In this document: positions 44,402-54,059 of the stretch, piece after piece
Numbering within the stretch: the first letter of the stretch is position 1
Layout of the letters: each line of letters begins with the position of its first letter
DNA from: Bacillota bacterium
Lineage (GTDB): Bacteria; Bacillota; Clostridia; Caldicoprobacterales; DTU083
Direction: 5' to 3'
DNA length: 64,000 nucleotides
Assembly: GCA_029549985.1 (NCBI GenBank)
Contig: JAKPIB010000022.1
Span: 1-64,000, forward strand
The notes under the pieces: model-generated
Database searches by the model: none
Seen by the model: the letters and a program-made list of their open reading frames with translations, nothing else
What the model was told of the DNA's origin: nothing
Program-made: the position numbers and the translations under genes

Positions 44402-47056
44402 TCACTTGCCCTCCTTTACTACCTTGAAGCTTTGAGCTTCTATAGTTACGCCGTCAATGGTCACCGGCCGCCTGTTATAGTTGACGATTATCTCTCTGCC
44501 GTTTTCGTAGGTCGTCTTGTAAACATCATGCTGGAGTCTCTCATGGCCGACCATAAACATGCCCTGTACCGGCCCCAGGGCCTCCATGGCCTGTTCATAG
44601 AAGGTGAGGGCATCCTCCATCCAAACCTTGTAGTTGTTGGAGTAATAGTGGTCATAGAGGGTCTCCTTGACTACGGAGTTTTCCTTGTGGATGAAGCTGA
44701 AATACACTCCAGAACCGGTCTCTATGGCTTTCAGGAAAGCTGTCCTATACTCAGGAGACATATTGATAGGTTCACTTGCATAATCGATGTAGCCTCTGAT
44801 CGCCATCTGGAAGAAGGGTATGCTTTCATCGGTCAGATGGAACCTGTTCGATTCATCAGGGATGTTGAGCACATGGTTGGTATAGGGCAAGGCATATGAG
44901 TTGCCGCCATCCACCATGAGGTTCTTGCCTGCATCCCGTAACTTTTTCATCTGCTCTGCGAGCGTATCTGCAGCTTCCTGTCTGTCATAAAGCTCATTTT
45001 TCCTGAAGTTGGAATTTACATCGATAGCCGCATCATTGAGCGAAATGCCCGTGATGCCGAGCTTGTTCATGCTCTTCAGCATACCGTCCACTATATTGAC
45101 GATCTTGGCCGGGCTTATGATATACAGCAGGCCTCTCGTCCTGTCTTCACGGTTGGTTGCGATGTTGAACCTGAAGATCGAGGCTACCAGCTTGGTTATA
45201 TACCTGGATGCATGGGCCCTGGGATTGAACCCGTCAAACCAGGTGTCCTTGTATGCATATACGATCCCGAAATCAGGATAGTATTCATAACCCATCTCTT
45301 CCAAATAGGACTGGAGCGCTTTGAAGCCCTTGCTGCCGCCAAGCTTTGACATGAGCTTGATGGTCTGGGGTATGGTATGGTCTACCCCGCCGTTGGCCCA
45401 GCCCTTGTACCTGAGCACTATGTTGTCGACACCGCCGTCGTTGAGCTCCTTCATTATCTCTACTGCCTGTTCATAGGTGGTGAGCGGCTCGACAGTATTT
45501 ACCGGTATGCCCAGGATGGAGCGTACCTTATTGATAGCACCTATTATCTCGAGGTAGAAGGGCACCTTCCCGTCCTGTTCCTGCCTTGAAAGCCCGTATT
45601 TTTCAGCCAGATAGCTGCGGTAATACGCGGCCATGCCTGCATAGTCGGCTTCCTTGCCGTCCAGGAAGGCATACCTCAGCTGGATGCCGCTGTTGAAGGT
45701 CCTGGGCTGATAAACGCTTATGATGCTGAGTCCGGAATAATCGCTTATATCCAGCTCATCCCGGGGTATCAGGGTGAAGCTTGAATACACATAGTTGAAG
45801 GAGGTCTGCCTGCCGCTGATGTCAGCCTTGACTGCCGCCATGGCATCGCCTCTTTCTATGATGCAGAAGAAGGCTTCATTCTCGGTTTTGAGGCCGTACA
45901 CCGGCAGGTATGCCTGCTCGATGACCGTGGATCTTTCAACCAGCGGTATCGAACGGTCCAGGCCATATACATCGATCGAATAGCTCGATGCATACAGCTT
46001 GTTGTTGTTGAGGTATATAAGGGAGCCGGACCCGTCGGGGACCAGCATGTACCCCTGCTCCTGGGTGCCTGCTGCACCGAAGAAGGGGAGCACATCGATG
46101 CTCGCGATCGGGTAGGTCTCGTGATATTCGATCTCCCTGGTGGGTATGCTTACGACCAGGTTGTCGTCATCCAGCCTGTACTCAAGGGGTATGAAGAAGA
46201 CATCCAGGTTGCCCTCCTCCGGAGGCACATTGTTGGCTATATGGTCTTCGTTCTTGTCATCCATGGTGTATCCAGCGGAAACGACGATCTCTTCAAGCTG
46301 CCTTAATCTGAACTCCTGGATGACCGCTGAAATGACATATATATCGCCCTCTGCCAGGCTGGGATACTGCTCTTTCTGGGCTGCCGTAGCCTTTTCATAA
46401 GTGAGCAGGGAATAATATCTGAGCAGGGTTTTCGCCTGAGACTCAGAAATATTGGCGATGATCTTCTCTTCCATCCTGGCCTTGCTTATGACCTTGGGCA
46501 GGGTGTATATGGTCTCTTCCTCGCCTACGCGGTACTCTATCCGGGCCCCGTTTTCGATCTTCTTTATCTCAAACTGTCCAAGCTTCACCGAATCGGGATA
46601 GCTGTAATAGATGCTTGGCTGGGAGGCCGGAGTATAGTACACTACGCGAAGCTGGGAGTTCATCAGGTTCTTATATGCCGGTGAGGCCTTTGGATCCGAA
46701 TTGCGGCCTCTTGGGTTGGTATACCATATCTTGCCGGTCTTTTTTACCTTGACAGCCGCTTCAGCTGTTTCCCTGCTGATATATAGCTCAAGCTTGCTGT
46801 TTTCAGCTATTTTCTCCATTGACTCTATGCCCGGCTCTGCCGGGAGATTCCCCGGTTCCTCCTCTTCTTCTTCGGTACCGGGCTCCTCTGACGACTCGTC
46901 AGTGTTTTCTCCAACTTCAGCCTCGTTGGTATCAGCGGGCGCTGTCTGCTCCTGGTCCGTGTCCTGGCCGCCAACAGGCTCCATATAGGCAACCGAACCG
47001 GATAAAAGGAGAGTGATGGCGAGTGTCAGAACTATGATTTTCCTGATTATTTTCAT
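44402..47056 (-). CDS. Large exported DUF5696-type protein, possibly a glycoside-hydrolase-like enzyme
   Basis: 884 residues. A signal peptide (about 1-24) is followed by a very acidic linker (about 27-75), a beta-rich region (about 80-480), a segment that reads like a TIM barrel (about 500-770: VPFYLEIIGAINKVR, NIVLRYKGWANGGVDH, YEYYPDFGIVYAYKD, GITGISLNDAAIDVNSNF, MVDGGNSYALPYTNHVL) and a C-terminal small beta domain (NYNRRPVTIDGVTIEAQSF). The barrel-like strands ending in acidic residues suggest a glycosidase fold, but I cannot name catalytic residues. It sits between a YIP1 gene and a permease pair with gaps of 17 bases and 1 base, so it belongs to the transport operon. DUF5696 assignment is from memory of the cluster and motifs. 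Confidence 0.75.
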   Translation of the reverse strand: MKIIRKIIVLTLAITLLLSGSVAYMEPVGGQDTDQEQTAPADTNEAEVGENTDESSEEPGTEEEEEEPGNLPAEPGIESMEKIAENSKLELYISRETAEAAVKVKKTGKIWYTNPRGRNSDPKASPAYKNLMNSQLRVVYYTPASQPSIYYSYPDSVKLGQFEIKKIENGARIEYRVGEEETIYTLPKVISKARMEEKIIANISESQAKTLLRYYSLLTYEKATAAQKEQYPSLAEGDIYVISAVIQEFRLRQLEEIVVSAGYTMDDKNEDHIANNVPPEEGNLDVFFIPLEYRLDDDNLVVSIPTREIEYHETYPIASIDVLPFFGAAGTQEQGYMLVPDGSGSLIYLNNNKLYASSYSIDVYGLDRSIPLVERSTVIEQAYLPVYGLKTENEAFFCIIERGDAMAAVKADISGRQTSFNYVYSSFTLIPRDELDISDYSGLSIISVYQPRTFNSGIQLRYAFLDGKEADYAGMAAYYRSYLAEKYGLSRQEQDGKVPFYLEIIGAINKVRSILGIPVNTVEPLTTYEQAVEIMKELNDGGVDNIVLRYKGWANGGVDHTIPQTIKLMSKLGGSKGFKALQSYLEEMGYEYYPDFGIVYAYKDTWFDGFNPRAHASRYITKLVASIFRFNIATNREDRTRGLLYIISPAKIVNIVDGMLKSMNKLGITGISLNDAAIDVNSNFRKNELYDRQEAADTLAEQMKKLRDAGKNLMVDGGNSYALPYTNHVLNIPDESNRFHLTDESIPFFQMAIRGYIDYASEPINMSPEYRTAFLKAIETGSGVYFSFIHKENSVVKETLYDHYYSNNYKVWMEDALTFYEQAMEALGPVQGMFMVGHERLQHDVYKTTYENGREIIVNYNRRPVTIDGVTIEAQSFKVVKEGK

Positions 47057-47073
47057 TTCTGCTCAACCCTCCT

Positions 47074-47700
47074 TTAGAATCGCAATGAAATTTCCTGGAA
47101 TACTGTCCATGCAAACCAGAACATCTGCTGCAACAGGCTGAAGAACAGCAGCCCTATGAAGATTATCAGTCCGACACCAACGATGATGCAGATGCAGGTG
47201 ATAAAGGCCTTGGTCATGGAATACTGGTGTACGACGCTTGTACCTACCAGCATCAGGGCCGCAGCCCATACGGTGCTCAAGGATATGAAGAAATAGTAGA
47301 AAGCGCCTTCGTCCACGGTTATCACATTGCTGACCAGGATCATCGGCAGGTTTATCAGTATTAGCGGAGTCAGGGCATAGGCCGAGGTTATGATGATATC
47401 CTTGAAGCTGCCTTCACCGTCCATCAGAGTGGTCAGGCACCAGTTCGAAATGCACCAGAGCATGAAGGGCAGCACGACGCTGATTATCTCTACCAGGATA
47501 TTGAGCTCCAGGAGGTTCACGGTATTGAATATGAAGCCCGTAGCCTGCCTTCTGAGGATATAGGTGATGCTCAGCAGGGCTACTATGACCAACGCAGATC
47601 CGAGATTACCCTTCTTTTCATGCTTCAGGTCCCAGAATCCGTTGAATGGATGAAAGATCAGATATGTTACATATCTAAGGCCTCTTAATACTTCCATCAT
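47074..47700 (-). CDS. YIP1-family membrane protein
   Basis: 208 residues with about five membrane helices (ALVIVALLSITYILRR, VVLPFMLWCISNWCLTTLMD, ALTPLILINLPMIL, SLSTVWAAALMLVGTSVVH, CIIVGVGLIIFIGLLFF). The pattern MDGEGSFKDIIITSAYALTP is typical of the YIP1 fold. The family has no defined bacterial function. It overlaps the NHL-repeat gene by four bases and precedes the DUF5696 gene by 17 bases, so all three are co-expressed and probably form one membrane complex; that is inference. Confidence 0.82.
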   Translation of the reverse strand: MMEVLRGLRYVTYLIFHPFNGFWDLKHEKKGNLGSALVIVALLSITYILRRQATGFIFNTVNLLELNILVEIISVVLPFMLWCISNWCLTTLMDGEGSFKDIIITSAYALTPLILINLPMILVSNVITVDEGAFYYFFISLSTVWAAALMLVGTSVVHQYSMTKAFITCICIIVGVGLIIFIGLLFFSLLQQMFWFAWTVFQEISLRF

Positions 47701-49190
47701 GCTACCACCTCTCTCCTGCCCTTTCTTTTGGCACGAATGTAAAGTCCGACGCTAAGTATCAATATCACTGCAACGATGACGCCGAAGTAGCGGCTAAGGA
47801 CCTCCTTGCGGTACAGCTTGAAGGCCTTGCTGTAATAATCCCTTTTGTTGCCGAGCCTGAAATACTTCATTGCCGTATAGAATTCATCCTGATCGAGAGC
47901 TGCCTTGCCCATTCCTATATAGGCCAGCTCGGAGTTGGCATTGTATTTGAGGACTTCCTCCCAGCAGGCGGTAGCTTCGTCATATTTTCCTTCGTTGTGG
48001 TAGTATACGGCCTGCAGGACCAGCCTGCCATAGTCAGTGGGTTCGAATACCGTGATCTGACCCTGGCCGGATACGCTCTTGTCAAGGACTATGAAATTCT
48101 CACCGACCTTGTCGAAGGCCACAGGGTTGTTGAAGGTACCGAGGCGGTTGCCCTTGCCTCCGAAGATGAAGAGGATGTTGCTGTCGCCGTCATAGGTGAA
48201 GATACGGCCGCGCTTGTTGTCCAGCACGCTGTATATGCCGTATTTATCAGCGCATACGTCTACCAGGAGGGACTGACCGCCTTCGGCGTAGCCCCTGGAG
48301 AAGAACTGGACGTCCCCGACCGGCGGGAAATAGCCGCGGCGCCTGAGGATGTCCTTGCCCGTGGGATTCAGCTTCCTGACCGGCGACACCCTGTCATCGG
48401 TCGACCGGCCGCTGATGGCTCCCTGTATGGCGTAAACGCTTATGGTGGAAGTGGTGACGTATATGAACCCATCCTCATCCATCCTGATATTGTTGTACTC
48501 AGTGGGGACGAAGTCCGTTGTCCTGTCGAGCATCTCCTCGGTATAGAACAGCCTTATGAAGTACTGGTACATGTTCACCGATACTCTCGGCGCGCCCATG
48601 TATGTCCTGAAGTTGCCTTCGCTGTCAAACTCCATCAGACCCTGGTTGACGCCGGTAGCGACCACATACAGTCTTTGCGCCCTGTCAACTACCAGGGCTG
48701 TAGGCTTGTACTCGAAATTTTCAGGTATGATCTCATTGACAGGTTTGCCGATCACCCGTACCAGGTTGCCGTCTTCATCGAGCTCTACGACCCTGCCGTT
48801 GCCCGTATCAGCAACATACAGGTGCTCTGCATCGGTTATGAACACGCCCTGGGGTGCATTGAAGGTCTGCTCTTCGCCGTTCATGACGAAACTGTCGACG
48901 ATCCTTTCTACCTCCCATTGATCATTCAGAACGACTATCCTGTTGTTGCCCGTATCGGCAACATAGATCTTGCCTGCCGGGGAGACGAACAGATCGTTCG
49001 CATTGTTGAAAGCGCCTATCCCTAAGGTTGTGCCTTCCACGATCCGTGTAGGAACATAGGGCGCGGGAGCAGGTACGGGATTGCCCCAATAGTCATATGT
49101 GTAGCTGCTGTAGGGAATTTCTGCAAAAGCTGTGGTAGTAAGCAAAACAGATATCAGTACGGTACATATCAGATATTTTCTCAGCTTCAA
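47697..49190 (-). CDS. NHL-repeat beta-propeller protein with TPR segment and C-terminal membrane helix
   Basis: 497 residues from a TTG at 49190, chosen because GGGAGGG lies upstream and a signal peptide (KYLICTVLISVLLTTTAFA) begins there. NHL repeats are evident: FVSPAGKIYVADTGNNRIVV, HLYVADTGNGRVVELDEDG, PTALVVDRAQRLYVVATG. After the propeller comes a TPR-like pair (YHNEGKYDEATACWEEVLKY, ALDQDEFYTAMKYFRLG) and a transmembrane helix (YFGVIVAVILILSVGLYI) with a basic tail. The propeller and TPR are thus outside the cell, anchored by the C-terminus. A scaffold or ligand-sensing role in the transport complex is inferred. Confidence 0.85.
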   Translation of the reverse strand: MKLRKYLICTVLISVLLTTTAFAEIPYSSYTYDYWGNPVPAPAPYVPTRIVEGTTLGIGAFNNANDLFVSPAGKIYVADTGNNRIVVLNDQWEVERIVDSFVMNGEEQTFNAPQGVFITDAEHLYVADTGNGRVVELDEDGNLVRVIGKPVNEIIPENFEYKPTALVVDRAQRLYVVATGVNQGLMEFDSEGNFRTYMGAPRVSVNMYQYFIRLFYTEEMLDRTTDFVPTEYNNIRMDEDGFIYVTTSTISVYAIQGAISGRSTDDRVSPVRKLNPTGKDILRRRGYFPPVGDVQFFSRGYAEGGQSLLVDVCADKYGIYSVLDNKRGRIFTYDGDSNILFIFGGKGNRLGTFNNPVAFDKVGENFIVLDKSVSGQGQITVFEPTDYGRLVLQAVYYHNEGKYDEATACWEEVLKYNANSELAYIGMGKAALDQDEFYTAMKYFRLGNKRDYYSKAFKLYRKEVLSRYFGVIVAVILILSVGLYIRAKRKGRREVVA

Positions 49191-49206
49191 TTGCTTGCCC
49201 TCCCCT

Positions 49207-50079
49207 CTATTCCTTAATGCCAGATGTGGCCATGGTCTGTATGACACTGCTCTCTGTAGCCATAAACAGCACTATTGGAACTATCATGATAAGCAGGATT
49301 GCAGCAGCGCCGGCACCGGCCCTGGCAAAACCGCCTAAAAGGATCTGGTTGAGGGCATAGGGCAATGTCTTCAGCTCTTCGCTGTATATGAAGGTGCTTC
49401 CCGTCTGGCCCCACAGGGACTGGAAGCAGAATATGATCAGAGTCAGCCAGCCGGGTTTGACGCAGGGCATTGCGATCCTCCAGAAGGTCCTGAACTCTCC
49501 CGCCCCGTCCATGCGGGCCGATTCAAGCAGCGAGTCGGGGATCGTTACCATGAACTGCTTCATCAGGAACAGGCCCAGGGAATATCCAAAGGCCGGTACG
49601 ACGAGTGACAGATATGTGTCAAGAAAGCCCAGCTTCGCCATCGTAAGGTAGTTGGGTATGGCTGTGACAGCCGCTGAGAACATAAGGGATGTCACGACCA
49701 TCGTGAAGAATGCCTTGCTGCCCGGGAACTTGTGCTTTTCAAGCACAAAGGCCGCCATGGAAGCTATGACCACATGGCCCAGGGTACCGACTGCCGTTAT
49801 GAACAGGGTATTGAAGATGTACCGTGTAAAGGGCACCCAGGATTGAGCCATGAGGAGGAACAGGTCGGTAAAGTTGTCAAGGGTGGGGTTCACTACGTAG
49901 AATCTCGGCGGGAACATGTAGATCTCGTCCAGGGGCTTGAATGCCTGCATTATGGCATATATAAGGGGCAATACCATGAAAATGCCGAAAATAGTGATTA
50001 TCACGAGATTGAATATGTCACCGCCCAATGACCGGTTCAGTCTTCTGGTCCTGATCCGTCTGAACTTCCTCTTCTTCAT
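49207..50079 (-). CDS. Carbohydrate ABC importer permease, MalG type (first pair)
   Basis: 290 residues, six predicted helices, with a basic N-terminus (KKRKFRRIRTRRLNRS). The EAA loop is ESARMDGAGEFRTFWRIAMP. It starts one base after the MalF-type gene ends. It ends 17 bases before the NHL gene start, within the same operon. Confidence 0.94.
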   Translation of the reverse strand: MKKRKFRRIRTRRLNRSLGGDIFNLVIITIFGIFMVLPLIYAIMQAFKPLDEIYMFPPRFYVVNPTLDNFTDLFLLMAQSWVPFTRYIFNTLFITAVGTLGHVVIASMAAFVLEKHKFPGSKAFFTMVVTSLMFSAAVTAIPNYLTMAKLGFLDTYLSLVVPAFGYSLGLFLMKQFMVTIPDSLLESARMDGAGEFRTFWRIAMPCVKPGWLTLIIFCFQSLWGQTGSTFIYSEELKTLPYALNQILLGGFARAGAGAAAILLIMIVPIVLFMATESSVIQTMATSGIKE

Positions 50080-50080
50080 G

Positions 50081-51031
50081 CTATCTCCCCACCTTTCTTA
50101 AAAGATTCTGTACGATCTTATTGCAGCCGATCATGGTTATGAACAATACTGTTGCAATAGCTGACGCATAGCCCATCTCGAACCTTGTGCTGCCGTAGTC
50201 GATCAGGTGGTTGACTACCGTATGGGCTGCGTAGTCGACACTGGGCATACCTGCCAGGGCGATCGTCACATCGCTTATGGCAAAGGAAGAGGTTATGGAC
50301 ATGACCGCGCCGAACATGAGCATGGGCTTCATGTTGGGCAGGGTGATATACCAAAGCTCCTGCCAGCGGTTCTTGATCCCGTCAACTATGCCTGCCTCGT
50401 ACTGGCTCCTGTCGATGCCCTGCAAGCCTGCCACGAAGGCCAGGAAGCCAGTGCCCAGGCTCATCCAGAGGACGACTATCATAATTACCGTCAGCATGTA
50501 CTTGGGATCGGTCAGCCATTGGATGGGCTCATATATGATACCTAGCTTCATAAGGGTAGAATTCATGTAGCCGTATGAATCACCGCTGAACATGACCGTC
50601 CAGATCATGTAGACGTTGCCAGATATGGATGGGGCGTAGAAAATCAGGATCAGGAACGCCCTTACCTTGGGGGGCAGTTCATTGATGAACCAGGCGAACA
50701 TCAGGGATGCAAGATAGCCTATAGGCCCGGTTATAGCTGCAAGCACGAAGGTGTTCTTGACTGCCACAAGGAAGATATCATCGCCCAAAAAGAGCTTGAT
50801 ATAGTTTTGCAGCCCCTGGAACTTCGGTGGTTCCAGGATGTTGTAGTAGGTAAAGCTCAGATATATGGAGATGATGACGGGTATGACCGTAAAGGTTATG
50901 AATATCAGGGCATAGGGGGCAAGGAAGGCATAGGACACCCTATGTTTGACGATATCCCTTCCAAGACCGGTCATCCTGTCCACTAACCTGCTTTTATAAG
51001 CAGGCTTGACTTTTTCGATCACAGTGGCCAT
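50081..51031 (-). CDS. Carbohydrate ABC importer permease, MalF type (first pair)
   Basis: 316 residues with six predicted helices (SYAFLAPYALIFITFTVIPV first). The EAA loop is EAGIVDGIKNRWQELWYITL. It abuts the stop codon of the giant solute-binding protein gene directly, so translation is coupled. It probably forms a channel with the MalG-type protein downstream, fed by that binding protein. Confidence 0.94.
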   Translation of the reverse strand: MATVIEKVKPAYKSRLVDRMTGLGRDIVKHRVSYAFLAPYALIFITFTVIPVIISIYLSFTYYNILEPPKFQGLQNYIKLFLGDDIFLVAVKNTFVLAAITGPIGYLASLMFAWFINELPPKVRAFLILIFYAPSISGNVYMIWTVMFSGDSYGYMNSTLMKLGIIYEPIQWLTDPKYMLTVIMIVVLWMSLGTGFLAFVAGLQGIDRSQYEAGIVDGIKNRWQELWYITLPNMKPMLMFGAVMSITSSFAISDVTIALAGMPSVDYAAHTVVNHLIDYGSTRFEMGYASAIATVLFITMIGCNKIVQNLLRKVGR

Positions 51032-53923
51032 TTACTTCCCTCCATCCCTCAGCTCGAGGCCGAATTCTTTTCTCTTATTATCGATCTCATCATTGATGAT
51101 CCTGACATAATCAAGCAGAGTCTCCCTTGGGTCGGCGCCCTCATTGATGACCTTCCTGAAGGCATTGTTCAGATGCCTTGGAGTGAAGTAGCCGCCCGGT
51201 ACTTCGGGATTGCCGATCACCCACTGCCTTTGGGTATTCAGGGCCTTATAATCCTTGGTCGGCCAGGGAAGCTGCTCTGCGGCCACTATATTTGCAGTAG
51301 GATGGCGGGCCGAGGCACCCATAAGGCTCTCCATCTCACGGCCGAAGCGCACCTGTGTCTCAGCGCTGACCCACCATTTCATAAACTGCCATGCGGCCTC
51401 GGGGTCTTTGGCGTTCTTGAGCATCATCACGCAGTTGCCGCCGCTGGTGGTCGACCTGTCTATCGTCCCGTCCTCCCGCTCGACACCGGGTATGGGGGCC
51501 ATCTCCCACAGTCCCCTTATCTCCGGCGCAAAGACCTGGAGGTTGTTGTACAGCCAGTACTCATTTATAGCAATTGGGATCTCACCGGTCCTGAACCTGT
51601 TCATGACATCGAACTGCAGGGGGAAGCCGTAGTTGAGGTAAAGGTCGGTCCACTCCTTGAATGCAGCTATAGCCTCCTCGGTGTCAAGGCCGCTGGCCTT
51701 GTCATCATCCACATAGAGCCTGCCGCCCTTCTGGTACAGGAAGGTACTGAAGGTCTGCATAGCCCCCCACATATCGGTGTTCACTGCGACAGGAACGCTG
51801 ATATCCATGTTCTTCTTCTGGATGTCAGGTATGATCTCATACAGCTCCTTCCAGGTGTTCGGTGGCTTTACCCCAAGCTCTTCCAGTATGTCTGTACGGT
51901 AGAACATCATCTGGAACTGCTGCTGCTCGGGCAGGCCATATACACCGCCGTTGAACCGGAAGGGTACCAGGGAGTTGGGCAGGAACTCCTTTATGACATC
52001 TTCAAAGCCCTCAAAGCCCGTCAGATCCATCGAAGCATTACGGGTCGCATAGTTGACCGGCTCACCGTTGCCAACGGACAAGGCGACATCGGGCCCCCTG
52101 CCGGCAACCGTGGCAGGCAGGAGCACAGTCGCCTGGACCAGCTGGACGTTGACCGGAATACCATACTCCGGAGTGAAGGTATCATCTATCATCCTCTTTA
52201 CGGTATTGGCCTGGTCACGGCCGGTGGTTATCCAGACAGTAACAGCCTTGCTCTTGTCGTAGACGTTGCCCACGCTGTCATAGTCCTCGACGAAGGAAGC
52301 AAAGAAAGCGGAGATCTCGTGCCATGCCTTCCTCAGGAAGGACGCATCGGCAGCGGGCAGCTTTGCATCCTTGGACGAAACGACTATATAGTCGATCTCA
52401 AAGGGCTGCTCACGGGTATTGAGTATCCAGGTGCTCAGGGCACCCACGTTGTCCTTGAACTGCTGGAGCCTGTTCTGGATAGTCCTTGGCTTCTTGGCCA
52501 TGGTCTTGAGCTGGTATGCAAGGCGGTCAAGGACCGCGTTGTGGGAACCACGCTGCTTGGTATATGCAACGAGCCTTTCGGACAGCTCGTATAACCTTTC
52601 GCTTTGCTCTGCAAAGGTCTGTATTACTCCGGGCAGCTTCTTGTCAAGATCATAATCACGGTACTGGTCGGGGTTCTTGCCCGTGATCATGAGGATCTGC
52701 CTGTAGGCGTTGTTCAATATATAGACCATGTCTTCGGCTTCACGGAGGATATCTGCCAGATCGCCCAGCACTATCTCCATCTTGATCACGTTTTTGCCTT
52801 TTTTAAGATGGAACAGATAGGGCTCATCCTCTGTGCCCAGGACAAAATTCTGCCAGTTGGTGGAATAGTTGAAGGGTATGGTCTCGACCTCTTTGAAGGG
52901 GACCTCACCGTTTATGATCAGCTTTCTGTTGGCGTAAAGGCCGCGGGTGATGTTCTGCCTTCCCTTTATGGTTATCTGGTAAAGGCCTTCCTCGGGAACC
53001 TCTACTTCCCATGTGACCCACTGGCCTGGTATGCGCCAGTTGTATCCGCCTATGGTATTGAGTCTTACCTTTGAGACATGATAGGGCACTGTAGCCGGAG
53101 AAGTGCGGTCGTTCAAAGGATATATGGTCGGGTCGGATTTGAAGACGGCATCCTCGCCCTGGATGATGATGGGCTCGGTGGATATCACCTTGTATCCCTT
53201 TGCTTCATATTCCTTCCTGACTTCTTCATAAGTAGGTATTTGCGCAGTCTGACAAAGCTTGATGGAACCTATGACCATAGGCTCCTTGACTGAAACCAGT
53301 CTGATGGTGTTTTCGCCTTTTTTAAAGTAGAAGAGATAGGGCTCCGTGTGATAGCCCATATAGTCGCTGAACCAGGCTTCCTGCCACCGGGGGCTTTCCT
53401 CCTGGCGAGGCCTGATATCATTGCCGCGATTGTCCTGCCTGATCTCCTCGGAGTCAGCCCAGACCCTTGTAAAGGTCAGGTGGTTGGCATCCGTAAAAGG
53501 AGATTCGCCATTGATCCACAGCTCCCGCTCTATGGAAGACTGCCTGCCCTTGACAGGGTAGTACTCGATCCAAATGTTGTACAGGCCTTCCTCCTGAACA
53601 TCGACCTTGTACTCGATAAAGCCTTCCTCATCGGTAAGTATGGATTTGCCGGACTTGCCTTCATAATCTTCAAGTATCTCGATGGTCATATCCTTAAGTG
53701 AATACTTGTCGGGAGAAATGACTATCTCCGTCTGAGGCCTTGTGGCGTTCGGAAATTTACTTATGTACTCCTCATAGGTGCCGGAACGCTCGATGACGCT
53801 GTCGCCTCCCGAGCCCGAGCCGGTATCGGCGGAAACCGAAATACCGCTCAAATTGAAAAAAGTGATGAATAGGACAAGGATGCAGATTTGTGAAGTCAGT
53901 CTGATTATCTTCTTTCCCCTCAT
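51032..53923 (-). CDS. Giant extracellular solute-binding protein with two repeated N-terminal beta domains
   Basis: 963 residues, about twice the size of usual family 1 binding proteins. A signal peptide ends near ISVSA (residue 32); there is no lipobox. Two similar beta-sandwich units follow (about 105-220 and 305-390), sharing EEGLYNIWIEYYPVKG versus EEGLYQITIKGRQNI, then RELWINGESPF versus RKLIINGEVPF, and LFYFKKGENTIRLV versus LFHLKKGKNVIKME. A helical region (about 395-500) precedes the binding domain (about 560-960: VWITTGRDQANTVKRMID, LEELGVKPPNTWKELYEII). The start at 53923 is set by AAGGGG 8 bases upstream. The beta units may bind glycan and present it to the transporter; this is inference. 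Confidence 0.9.
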   Translation of the reverse strand: MRGKKIIRLTSQICILVLFITFFNLSGISVSADTGSGSGGDSVIERSGTYEEYISKFPNATRPQTEIVISPDKYSLKDMTIEILEDYEGKSGKSILTDEEGFIEYKVDVQEEGLYNIWIEYYPVKGRQSSIERELWINGESPFTDANHLTFTRVWADSEEIRQDNRGNDIRPRQEESPRWQEAWFSDYMGYHTEPYLFYFKKGENTIRLVSVKEPMVIGSIKLCQTAQIPTYEEVRKEYEAKGYKVISTEPIIIQGEDAVFKSDPTIYPLNDRTSPATVPYHVSKVRLNTIGGYNWRIPGQWVTWEVEVPEEGLYQITIKGRQNITRGLYANRKLIINGEVPFKEVETIPFNYSTNWQNFVLGTEDEPYLFHLKKGKNVIKMEIVLGDLADILREAEDMVYILNNAYRQILMITGKNPDQYRDYDLDKKLPGVIQTFAEQSERLYELSERLVAYTKQRGSHNAVLDRLAYQLKTMAKKPRTIQNRLQQFKDNVGALSTWILNTREQPFEIDYIVVSSKDAKLPAADASFLRKAWHEISAFFASFVEDYDSVGNVYDKSKAVTVWITTGRDQANTVKRMIDDTFTPEYGIPVNVQLVQATVLLPATVAGRGPDVALSVGNGEPVNYATRNASMDLTGFEGFEDVIKEFLPNSLVPFRFNGGVYGLPEQQQFQMMFYRTDILEELGVKPPNTWKELYEIIPDIQKKNMDISVPVAVNTDMWGAMQTFSTFLYQKGGRLYVDDDKASGLDTEEAIAAFKEWTDLYLNYGFPLQFDVMNRFRTGEIPIAINEYWLYNNLQVFAPEIRGLWEMAPIPGVEREDGTIDRSTTSGGNCVMMLKNAKDPEAAWQFMKWWVSAETQVRFGREMESLMGASARHPTANIVAAEQLPWPTKDYKALNTQRQWVIGNPEVPGGYFTPRHLNNAFRKVINEGADPRETLLDYVRIINDEIDNKRKEFGLELRDGGK

Positions 53924-54059
53924 ACATACAGCCCCTTTATGAAAGATGTGTTTATTTGTAGAATACGGGATCATATTCTGTATATCCAACTGCAAATTAC
54001 AAATCCAGCTCGCGAGTGAAGGAACCTGGCAGCAAGCTGAGCGGAAATATTAATTAGGT

